This document shows positions 22,378 through 34,867 of a DNA stretch of 40,200 nucleotides, piece by piece. A program made the position numbers and the translations under genes. Under the pieces are notes generated by a model. It ran no database searches. It saw nothing but the letters and a program-made list of their open reading frames with translations, and was not told the DNA's origin. Source of the DNA: Priapulus caudatus. Its lineage: Eukaryota > Priapulida > Priapulimorpha > Priapulimorphida > Priapulidae. The DNA lies in assembly GCF_000485595.1 (NCBI RefSeq), contig NW_014577114.1, forward strand, positions 209,522-249,721, in the 5' to 3' direction. Numbering within the stretch: the first letter of the stretch is position 1; every line of letters starts with the position of its first letter.

Positions 22378-25300
22378 GTATATAAGTAAACTTGAAACCT
22401 TATTGTACACATCTTGAACATGTTTTGATCACGATTAAAATACCAAATAATATCGTGGAGATGTGTTAAGAATAGCAGAAGAAGATGCCATGGCAGCAGG
22501 AAAACTGCATGCAGCGCCCCCTTCGTACAACTCAGGATACCACTGCCACAAGGCTGGTACTATTTTTCAAGTGGGTGTAGCTCCGGGGAAATCCAGCGAA
22601 TGGAAATCCAACGGCCGCGAAGTCGCCACCAAACAAAACATTAGAAATTTCTATGTTTTGCATGTTTATTGGTGGACAAATTTATATTTTTTAAGCTGAA
22701 TACGCAAATATTTATCAAAGACAATATTCGAGAATTAGGTATATTGGCAATCATCCGAAAAATTCATGATAAATATTAAATAATCACGTGAACTTAGTGT
22801 AGTAAACAGCGTAATGATTTGAAAGTAGTAAATGGGCGCACAATACGCGCACTATTTCGTATCACGATTTTATCAAATTTCTCATAAAATAATGGTCGGA
22901 TTTTTAATATCTTTGCAACTTTTATTAGTACAAATCCTATTACATAGGATACGAGTAACCTGGCCACTGTAAAACTTGTGGTAAAAAAAGCGTTAGAAAT
23001 TCTCACGGAAATCTACTTGTGGCAGTAGTGAATTGAGCCAGAGCGAAAGCACCATCTGTCATGGAGTTTGGGCAGCAGGAGGAGCAGCAGCTGCGGTACT
23101 TGAAAAACAGTACCAGTGGGAGGAATAGTGATACATTAACTTAAATTTTATTTATTTTGATGCAGACAGATAATACTACATCACACTAGTCAACTGCTAT
23201 ATTGCCATCATTTAGCTTGTTGAACTGAATCTCAGGAGAAGCTAGAAGTCTCTGTTTGAGAGATTGTCACAGAACCAGAGTGTACAAGTAGTCACCTGGC
23301 TGCCCCTATCCAATGATGAGCATCATTCAGGTTTTAAGGCTAGGTTCTCCTTTCTCTCTCTCTCTCTCTGAGAAGGCCTAATAGCATTTGGGACTTGCCA
23401 AGTCTAATTTCTAGAAAGCAGGAATGAAAAATGCCACTAAGGTGCTGAGAACACGAGGCTGCAGACATGCAGAGCTCCGTAGCGAGATCTGGTAGCGAGC
23501 TCTGGTAGAGAAATCTGCCAGCTTGAAATCAGCTGACATGTGCAACCAGGACCTTATATCAGCATATACAGTTCAATGAATCCACACCACACATTTTCCC
23601 CACACTTTTTGTGTCTGTTGGAATCTAAGTGCTTGATCTACACCAAGGTTAAAATTGCCCAAGTGTGTTGATGAATTGAGGTTCCTTTGAAAGCAACCTG
23701 CAGTGCTAGATGTGACAGGAACAGCTTCAGCATTGGTGATATCTCTATTTCCTGAGCAGCAACCAAAATAACATTACCTATATGCAGTTGTATGCTGGCT
23801 GCATAGGCTGTTGGGGATGCACTGCAAAATACATGGAAGTTGTTTGTGTTCTTCCCCTGTTACCGAAGCAGATGCTTGTGGGGTTTCTAACTTCTGTGCT
23901 CTTTGTATGACAACGTAGCCTAATTCCATTCAGTAGTTATTCCTGCCAGTCCAGATCTAACTTCCACTACTCTTGAAACACAGCCAACACAGCTGTATAG
24001 ACCAAGGTAAATAAACACAAATGGTCATAGAGGGAGCAGATTACACAGAGTAGCCCCTTCTTTTGAGCAGATTTCTCCCCTCTCTCCACCTCTGTGAGTG
24101 CTCAGACACTGTTACAGAAGAAACCTCTGCCTTGCCAATATCAGTAACAATATTTTCAATAAACTTTCCCTATGAGAGCTAGTTTAAGTGTATTCACAGC
24201 ACATTTTGTAGCAAGGATGGTGCCTAGCAACTTGCCGCTCATCGCTCCACACGATGTTGAAACAAATTCTGTCACTCTTGTACTTTTCCTTGGAGGAATG
24301 GTTCCTTGATGGCTTCTGACGATGTGCTTCAATCATTGTGCATTCGAAAAACTCATTAAAACTGCCAAAAGATCACAAAACAGATTTCATCCTTGGAATA
24401 GGCAATCATTTATAGACCCGCATTTTTTCCAGATTTGGGTCATTTTCTAACACAAACCTAATGTTTTGTCTTTTCTTTCTCCATGATGAGGCGATAATAG
24501 TAGTCTCTGCTGGCTCTGACTTTCTTGGCTTCCTGTTCTCTATAATCTGCCTCGTACTCTTCCTTGTAAGCTGAGCGTGTTGTAATACAGTTTCGCTTTG
24601 TTTCTTCCGTGGGTTGGAGGCTGAAGAACATCTTTAATTTCACAAGTTCAACAAGTATTATTAGCAAGAAATTTATAGAGAAAGGATTGCTCACATTGGA
24701 TTAGGGTGTGAAACAATTATTTTTACTTTGTATATGAATCTAAGGTATATATTGTGACTCTTAATAAAACCTATAATGACCTATAAAAAGCTAAAACTAC
24801 TTGTCACAGATTTTCCTTAAAATAACATATGAAATGTCCTTGAAAGGTCATTGAAAAAGTAATTCACACTTGTTGAAACCATGTAGTCGTAATGTCTAAT
24901 TGCAATCACGTTTCTTTTTTTCTCTGATTAGAATTGGGAAACTGCGAATATTCACTGTGTAAACCTTCCTGGCTCGTACCTTGGGGCCGAGCCGATGGGT
25001 CACAAGTCATGCAAATACAGATTTCAACAGAGGGACTTGGCATGCTATGGCAAATTAAAAGGTGAGTAATCAAGCATTTTCAGTAAGTGGATCTATTTAT
25101 ATCTGTTGATAGATAAAATAAACACGTAGGAAGTTATTACGTGTTTACGCAATTACATTTTATGATAATTGGGCTTCCAGCAAGATGAGATTATCTTGTG
25201 TCTACTTGCCAGCAAGACCCTGCAGGTTGGAAATCATGACACAAAGACAGAGCTAACTGCCCTTGCTTCCTTTGAGGTCGGACTGCTGGGGAATCTTTCC

Positions 25301-28300
25301 AATGTGGCAGCAGAGCTTGATAGTGGTTGGATGCATGAGACACAGAATATGCAAGGCCAATCACTTGTCCTGGTCCTTGGTGGATTCCTTACCAGCAACT
25401 TAATTATATATAGCCACGATGACTTTCTCACAAGCGATATCATAGAGGTAGCGCCACTGACTTGAGATTTCCAAGATTTGCATGCATATACTGAAAAAAC
25501 ATTTTGGGGAAATAATTTAGTTAAAGTAGATGGCTTAAAGTTGACATTAAGTTAATAACACATTAAATATTAAATAAATTTTCATGTTTTCTAAACACGT
25601 TCTATATAATGTCAAAACTACATAACTACTAAAAATGTGCACCTTGATTAAAAATAACAATTTCATAATCTATATACTAAAAGTCATCGGCATGATCCGC
25701 ATTATCGATGTCTATAATAATTTGATAATGGTGTCTGTTAAAACCTTGGACTTTCTTTAAGAGCACACACTTATCTTTGTTGCAACACAGATTGATGTTG
25801 TATGGTATTGTTTGTTTATATGTGGTAATGCCCAGCTAGAACTGCTGATTACATCCATAGTCATTCCTAGTAATTAATTATGTATTATGGGTTGTGAGGA
25901 ACCTGGGTACAAATAATATTAGCTATTATCAACAGATACAACTGCATATTTTGTTTTCATCTTTCTATGACATGTATGAACACTTAATTGGAGTTTAACC
26001 ATTTTTAGTCGTGTATTTTTGATACAGTATATTATGTCGTGTTCTATGTAGTGGCAGTAAGTGATGCTCAACTGCAGAACTATTTGGGTGTCAGGATAAA
26101 GGATTGTTCGGTAAATTGTGGTGTGTTTTTTCCGTCAGCTAACAATTTTAGATGGCGTTGCAATGGCGTCTGTCTGTGATGACACAATGGGAATTCCAGC
26201 ATCTCGAGTGACAGGTGCTGCATCTTTATACAACAAGCTTATCCTCAAAACGAATGTAAGCTGTTGTTTACATACAATTCGATTTCATAATTCAGTGCAG
26301 AGATTTCTGATGTTCAGTCGTCAGAAAGCTACATACCTTTATGGGATGAGATACTAATAACTCAAATACATGAGTCTGTGCCATACACACGCAGAATGCT
26401 GCAACTGCAACATTCCTTATTCCACAGCCATGCTGTTTTACACATTGATTAAAACGTGCCTTCACCTTGCAGGCTGGTCTATTTGAGCTGAAGGCAGATT
26501 TCCAAAGGGATGGCTCAAAGTTCATCACGCAATTCCCCGCTGCAAATATCTTGTCTAAATGCATTGCTGAGCTGGTCATCTCGCCACAATCTCTCAGCGT
26601 CGACAAAATCGTCCTGGCAATTGGGGCACCACCTCATAGTGGGGAGGTATACTTTGTAAAGGCAAACAATGCAACAGGTGAGTGAATTATTAGAAGTCGA
26701 AATTTAAACAGCCAAGAGATTATAGGGTAAACAACCTTTCCTATATTTTTAACTGGTGTTCACGTTCAGTGTGAAACAGCCATAAATCATAGGCTACAAT
26801 TAACCACTTGACCCCATGTTTCAACCATGTTTTGTATTGTGCAAGGCAACACAAACATTGGAACTGCATAAAATGCAGGCTCTGTAATGCCGCACATATT
26901 ACGATATTAATCTACTTTGCTACAGTTCTGTTACAATGTGAAATGGCGTGCTCAATACATCCAACACAATAGGTCAACATTATGACTTTCAACCACTGGA
27001 AGATAGTCGCGCAAGAAAAGTATGTGATGCTGTCAGCGGCATGTATGACACATGCAGTGTCGTGTCTGGCAGCGTTAGTGCAGTGAAACCATCAGCCATC
27101 GTCCTGCTGGTCAAAGTCAATGACACATACAAGACTGTGGAGTTCTTTAGTAAGTAGAAAAAGGAATATTAATTAACCGTTTTTTAAAAAGTTTTATGTT
27201 GAACAGTTATAAGTGTGTGTTTCATATTCTCAACGTCGATAGTTGATTTTTTTATCATCTACTAGATATTCTGTGTCACACATCTACGAGAACTCAAGAT
27301 TAGACAGTAAGACAAAGCTATAAAAACATTTTCGAATTAAAATGTGATATGCTTTATATTAATAAGGAACATATTGTTTAATATCGATCGATTCCAAAAC
27401 AAAGCTGGTGTAGTGTGTTTTATTATGCACACAGCCTACCTTATAAGCTATGCCACCTCCACATTTCTCCTTTGCCACATTTCCTGTAGAAGTGGCAATT
27501 AATGCATAAATTCTAGAGTAGAATAGTTGGGTAAAATCTCTTAACTTTATTTATTATGCTATAACTTGTATTTTTATGCAATAACTTAACACTCGTCGTT
27601 TCTTGTGGCCAACAGCATACAGCACATCTTCTGAATATACACCCTGGGCATGATGTCAGATAACTTTTTTATGTGCATATGCATGAAGTTATTGCACAAA
27701 AATGCTAAGGTACCACATTTTTACCCCACTATTTTACTCCAACATTAAATCCCTGCCACTTATGCAGGAAGTAAGGCCCATCAGTAGTTGACATGTGGTG
27801 TAGTTTACTAGATGGGTTGTTTGCATTTTGTAACGCACCACCCGCTGCCAAAGCTGTATAGTGGTTATACAGGTAGTCAATCAAATTCGGTGTTATATGA
27901 TGCCATGTGATAAGAAAAGTGTGTGTATACCTTTTAGATGACTCTTGGGATGTTCAAGCTGAGTTTTCATCCTTCCTGCCAGCCTCTAAAGCTTTCCAAA
28001 TGCTAGATGCCAACACGGAATACACAACTGATCCTCTTGTCCTTACTCATATATCATTTTTGCGTCAGATCGGCTCCGACCTTTTCCTATGGGGCAATGT
28101 AATACTGCACAGGTACTGCTGAGTATACTTGTATTCAACACAGGCTAGTGCAGCACTGCTACTCTTGTGTTTCAGTACTGGCTCTCCGCTTTACTTACTT
28201 TGTTGAAACGAGTATGAAATGTTCTTTCTACTGATGTGTAAATTGGCAGGTAACCCTTTAATCAATAGGAGAAGTGCTAAATTTTAATTTGGTAATTCTT

Positions 28301-30334
28301 AGAATGAGCTAACAAACCCCCACTTTCATGAAGTTGTTGAATAGGGTGTTGTGCATAGCAGTAAATCTAGGGTAAGATTTAAATTTGGAGTTCGCTTTAA
28401 TATATGAAGTTAAGTCAATTTTTAAGTAGATGTTACGGTTATGGTAAGTTACGTTCCCTTACGTTCACTGAACATTGTCCAATAACAGTTTTCATAGCAT
28501 TAGTCTTTGACACTATGCTATTTATGTTCTCTTTTTAAAACTCATTTCTCTTTAATGCACTTTTGTTCTCTACTTTCTTACTTTCTTCTGAAACATAAAC
28601 ATATCACATTTTGGTCGCAAAAGTAACCAAGGCCATGCCTGGTTCCCCAACTAGGGTATATATAGTATATATATAGTGTATATATAGTATATAGTGTATA
28701 GTGTATCAAGAGTACATAATAGATCGAGAATCTCTATTATGTACTCTTGATATATATTAGTGATATACTCGATCATTGGTTGAACAGTGGTTTGAACCAA
28801 GCGCTTGGTTATCAAAATCCATAATAAATTTCATCGGGAAAAAAAAATTGAAATAAATGTAAAACTTGAACAAGAAAACTTGGAAAAGTGATGAAAATCA
28901 GAGATATCATTGCTATTTTAGTTCGGGAATCACCCAACATTTGCCGTAGTTACTTCCTGTTAAGGGGCTAAAGCCTAGGACACACTAGGGATTTTATACG
29001 CTGGCTAAACAAGCACATACATGCACACACGTACATACACACTTGGGTCCAACCAATGATCGATTACGAAATTACAACTGATTGACAACACTAATATATA
29101 TACATATATATATATATATGTATAATATTTACCTTCATCCATAGAAAAATGTACTAGAAAATATCAATTAATTTGTCATGTTGTTACTGCTAATTGACTA
29201 AAATGTTTTTTAAAACTATTGTTTAGCCCTGATGGAGGCAAGACTATTTCAATGCTGGATGGTTACCATGGAAATTCCAACATTGTCATTCTGACATCTG
29301 CTGGAGCCGGACTCTTTGCGATTCTAACTGAGAACTTGGAGGCATGTTGATTTAAATGAAATACTAAAACAATATCTGCTCATTGAGCCAGAGAGTGAAG
29401 TAACAGAATATCTTATTAACTTCATAAAAAGAAGAAGTTTACTTCCACACTGTTGGCAAATGGTATAAATGGTAATAACTCAACCCTTGTGGTGTTTGGA
29501 AGTACATAACTTTACCATCTAATTAATATTAGTTTTTTATATACATTATCTTGCAATTAAATTACTAAAGACTCAGTCTCAGTTTACTTACTGTATCGCC
29601 TAACCTTATCTTCCCCGTTCTAACCAGGTTAGATGGTGCCAATTCATTAACATATTATAAACTGCATGTTTCATTTAATAGCTTCTCATAAAAAACTCTG
29701 TGGACTCTTCTAGATTTGGCTAGGTTATATTAGTGGTAACAGCGTTGAACAGTTGAGACCATCAGCTGCGTGGGATATTGTTCACTCCCTGCACGAGGAG
29801 AGCTATATACACACCCGTCAGCATGCCAACCTGTCTACTATTACAGTCATGTATACTGGCAGGGATGAACTCATCGAGGTACGCTCTAACTCACTATTAA
29901 TAAAGGAATGCATTCACAGATATACTCATGATCATAATGACAATTTTGGCTGTACCCAGAGGATATGTGGTACTAGTAGATCGTGAAACATGGTAACGTG
30001 CACTCACCCATGAGCTCTCAGGATGGCACCTTCTGTTGAAACTGTAGATTCATGCTTTTCATTCATTTAATGGAACTGCATTGGCAACTGCTGCAGCGTT
30101 ACATTGGTAGTGAGAATATGCTGCAATAATGCTGTAGTCATATCTGACTTGTTCCGTGGCTAAACTCTTGTAACAACAATCTAAACAGAAATGCAAGTGA
30201 AGAATAAATCCGTTATCAGCCGTCATTTCCTTTCTTTGCCCTTTCCTCCCTCGCTTTCCAACTCTCTCCCTCTCTCGAGTCCTCTCTCTCTCTCTCTCTC
30301 TTTCTCTCCTACTCACTCTCCCTCTCTTTCTCTT

Positions 30335-30371
<37 letters not shown>

Positions 30372-33300
30372 TTCTCTTTCATTCCTTCTCACGCTTGCTC
30401 TCCACCCTGTCTCTCTGCCTGGCTTCATCTTTCCTTTTCTCTTTATCACTCTCACTATCTGACTTTCTCATTGAGGAAATACTAACTTTATTGTTTAATT
30501 ACAGAGGAGTAAGGTTCTTTACCTTTTTTCAAGTTACGTTTCAATAAGAATATAGTTAAATTGCCGAGACCATGTGCATTTATGCAGCAATAAATGTAAT
30601 AGTCAATCCACCTGCATGTGAGTATAGCAACGCTGGATGACATAACAGCCGACATATAATGAGCAAACTCATTTCACTATCTTGCATTACTCAACTCTCA
30701 GAATTGAATCATTTGCTCTATTCATCGTGAGATAATTAGCACATTGATAGGTGGGTGCAACACTGTTAGAAAAATGTTAGCATTGTGAGACTTTAATGAC
30801 GTTCCAGACCGTTTAGCTCAAATTTCTCCTTTTTGCTAAATCCTGCATCACAGTATAAAAAGGAATTTTGCACAGGGGAGAGATAGTGATCTGCTAGGGG
30901 ACGGCTCTGATTGGCTAATTTTGTCTCTTATTTATTTTATTATTTATTATTTTTGGCTAATTTTGTTTTATTTTAGAATTAGGGATAGGGTTAGGATTAT
31001 GATTAGGGTTAGGGTTAGGGTTAGGGTTAACTGATTTCTATATCCACAACTTATTTCTATATTTACTATCTCTCCCCTGAGACCTACTATATAAAAAGTC
31101 GAGTTCGTGTAAGAAACTTCATGGATTAGGCAGAACAGAAGATGACCCTTGTGGTTGTGGTTGTAATAAAAAATTCTACAATATTATCACATTTGAGTGG
31201 CCATGTATCGTATGGAGGGACAATTCTTGCCAAGCAAGCTATCACCATGTGCCAAAACCTCTAGTGTTTTTTGAATTTTTGAAATTTCTATACTTAATGT
31301 CAACCAGCATGCGTAGCATTTTCAAATGTAATAAAGGTGAATAGTGATAGTAGGAAGCTATCATTCAGCCCAATCTAATATATTTCTGTGGCGGCATTAT
31401 TACTGTCTTCTCTTTAGGTGATTGCATGCCATGATGATAACGGAGACTTCAAGCTGACACGGCATAACATTCCCGTAGCTGACATCACTAGACATAGAGT
31501 CTTCCAGAGCAGGATGCTTGCCACTGTAAACCGACAAGAGCTGAGGTAATGTAAATAATGATCGGAAAGTGTAAATGGCTGATTCATACAACTTTGGTCC
31601 TAAGTTTGGTGTTGTAGGTTTAGTTAGAGTTTTGTCTTCACCCTTTTTTGATGGTTTGCAACAATTGGTACAGAGTTACACGCTTGCTCACATGTATTGC
31701 AGCAATAGTGATGCAGCTGAGGTCACAGTTCAGAGATCGTGTGCATTTACATCGCTCACGTATGAAATGGAGAGGCCACAATATTTCACCAGGACTCAGG
31801 TATGACTAGAGACAGTAGACAGTTTATATTTACTCAGTGAGACCTGACATGAAGGTCATATGATAGACTGTTTTTGATTACATCAAGTACAATGTTGCAC
31901 GTGCTGTGTAAAGAATTTAGATGCGTGATTGTTTTTCTGTCAAGCAGAAGTACCAGCTAGCGCCTCCTAGGCTAAGCATGAATGATAGTCTTCACCGCAA
32001 CGGCAGTCTTCTGCTCTTCCAAGTAGTGGCTAACCTGTTACTGTCTGAAATGTACAATCAGCCTCAGCGGTCACATTACGGATATCAGACAATCTACCCA
32101 AGCTTTGCTGATGAATGGAGGGATGTAAACCATGGCATACAGGCATGTATTAAACTGTCTTGCTATTTAACCATTTCGATAAAGGATTTTGGTTTGTATA
32201 TGTTCTGTAAATGTGAGCATCGTTTCAAAGGCATGTTACCTAACTGGATGCGTGAAAATATGTAGTCCATCACGTAGACTGGTAGAGTTCAATTGTCAAT
32301 CAAACAGTATATTACAACTAGCATGCAGAAATGAAGTGAGTACAAGGATAAAGTTTTGTGTTCGTAATGGTCACGTAATATTCAGTGTATGTGACACTTA
32401 AATCTGATGCTTTTGTGATGCGGGTGCACCCTACTTTAAGTAGCACGAAGCTGTTACAGTCATGATTAGGCCAGAGACATTATATTTACTAAAAAGATAA
32501 TGAATTTGAATTTGAGCTGATATTATATGCTGATAAAAATGAGTTGCCTTGTTCGCACATCAGTGACTGATATCATGCTGTGTGTTACTGTTACAGATGT
32601 ACCACGAATACTTATTTCGAAACCACATGCTTAATGACAGCATCCTACTCAGTTTCCATGATAACTATAAGGTACATTAGTGATGAAACAGCCATAGCTA
32701 TGTTTTTCGCCTTTATTGTAAAGGAATTATTGTATGTCATTCCATATTACTGGTTAAGTACTGTCTTTAATATTCTTTGGATAAGAATAATTTGGACTTT
32801 TTAAGTAAGAGTAGGCCTAAAAATTATAATTACAAAAATGGGCAAGTGATATACTCCTTATGATTGATGTTACATTTGTGATAATTTGTTTATTAAGGAT
32901 ACACTGGAGCTTTTGCACAAGTATTGCTCTAATGGAGAGTAATGACTATTGAATCGATTTTATTTATAGATTAGATGTATCTCTATGCTCAAGCCTAAAT
33001 ATTTCATGAAATTTTCTGCACCTAATTATGTGACAACACAAATTTTGAATTTTTATGTAAAATGGTATTTGGGATATTTCTCAATTACCAGAAATTGAAA
33101 ATTTGAAATGTTAAAATGATATTCTGTATTAATTTAAACCTTAGTTCACTAGTTTGAATGGCACCTGTCCCTTGTAGGTATATGAAACTGATAAAAACAC
33201 AATAGGAAGAGGTAACCTCCCTGCCGTTATGTTTCTGGGAAGCGGCATCACGTACAACTTTACCATAGAGATCATAGTTGCTCCCATCCATGCCATTCGT

Positions 33301-34821
33301 AGGTGTCAGAAGGTTCGATTTATACTGTCTGTTAGATGATTTGGTTATAATATTTTTCAAGTGCTATTACGTGTTGTTTTAGTGATTATTTATTGTAAAA
33401 GTATAATCTCTCACTTGGGACATGCAGATTTCTCATGCAACCAGTGTATATAATTACTAGTGGTGTATGCATGCACAAGCAGTCTACAGTTCTAGCTATA
33501 CAGTCAGTTTTAACATTTAAAAATAAATATAAAGTAACGAAAATATAGAGAAATAACACTAATTCAATAAGTAAGTATTTGATTACTTTAAACTCTAAAT
33601 TCTCAATGCCAGTATTTACATTCACTGTGTTCTTTTTTTGCAATCCTACGTTTTATCATGCCAACTTTGACCTGTCTCGTTAAGAATGCTGTTGTCTTTT
33701 TGCAATATAATTATAAATTTAATAAGCAAGTCTCTGCAGGTACAAGCCCAGACATGCAAACTCCCATGCAGATGGTGAGTGCCATGTTTATTGTGTCAGA
33801 TACTAGCCTACTGGAAGTAAGCGCCACTCGTGAGGACCTCTATGTCAGACTTGCAGTCCTGTATCGGGTGAGAACATGTATCCAAGTCATTATTTCTGCG
33901 TGAATCAGAGAGGGATTAAAAATTAAATAATTAATAAATGAACCATTACCAAAATATAAGGCATTGACTTCCTATTGAGATATTCTACCAATAAATATCT
34001 CTATAATTCTAATATCATCTATTATGTCTTAGCAGATAAGAAATTTATAAATAAATCAATTTTGTACAGTGAATCACCAGGTATATATGAATAGCAGGTT
34101 TTGTAGATGCAACTAGCAGAAGTGATACTGCATCATTGTCTTTCTAACATTTCTGAGTATATGTTTTTCCTCGGCAGGTGAGCATTAGAGACAAGGGTCT
34201 ACGTCGGAGTCAGGCTCTGCCAGGCAGTGAACTGCACCCAGTGTCTCTGCGTATACAAGTGTCAAACTCTGTTGGATGCTGTTTTACTTCCAGTCAGGAT
34301 GAACGCTTATTCATGGTACGTCATCCACCTCAACATTGCTTTACAGTTGGTGTATCATGTCAGTGACATTGTCCTGCATTTGAAAATGCGACGGTTCGAT
34401 CAGTATAGCTTACTCTATCTCTCCCACTCGCTCTTTCTCTCTACCCCTATCTCTCCTTTTCTCCATCCCACTCCCTCCCTAACTCAACGCTCCCTCTGGA
34501 TGTTTGAACCAAGACTTGAGCCACAAAAGTTATTTTTAGCCACCAATGAAAAACTACATAGCCACTGTTCACTTTATCGTATGTGCTAAGCAAGGCATAA
34601 ACAGGTGATGGGTATGCGAAAAGAGGTGTACGAAAACATTTTATGACACAACATGGCAATTAGTCGATTTCATTAGTCGATCATAATTTTCTGAGCAGTT
34701 GAATCATTTTCCAATTGTATTCGCCACTTAGTGTAGTGAAATCGCCACTGTTATTTATTTATCACATTTTGCAAAGATGGCGAACGCCAGCAGTAGCCCT
34801 GCTAACTTCCTTCCTTTCTCT

Positions 34822-34867
<46 letters not shown>

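Larger units (their letters stand above)
28113..29226 (+). other. CATSPERG intron 9
   Basis: GT-AG intron of 1.1 kb. It holds the TA/GTATA repeat at about 28657-28704, the hairpin at 28705-28751 and the inverted-repeat element at 28751-29100. Confidence 0.8.
29879..31417 (+). other. CATSPERG intron 11
   Basis: GT-AG intron of 1.54 kb holding a CT tract and a small element with telomere-like repeats, listed separately. Confidence 0.8.

Noticed and set aside
25062-25212. Frame break between CATSPERG exons 4 and 5
   Set aside because: It appears only if exon 5 is started at 25181; the acceptor at 25211-25212 restores the phase.
30059-30547. Arginine/glutamate and serine/leucine frames
   Set aside because: Translation of the CT microsatellite.
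32143-32265. Read-through extension of CATSPERG exon 14
   Set aside because: The frame ends at TAG and loses the following conserved exons; intronic sequence is more likely.
33299-33739. Frame break between CATSPERG exons 16 and 17
   Set aside because: Using the donor at 33299 (GTAGGT) instead of 33303 gives consistent phase.
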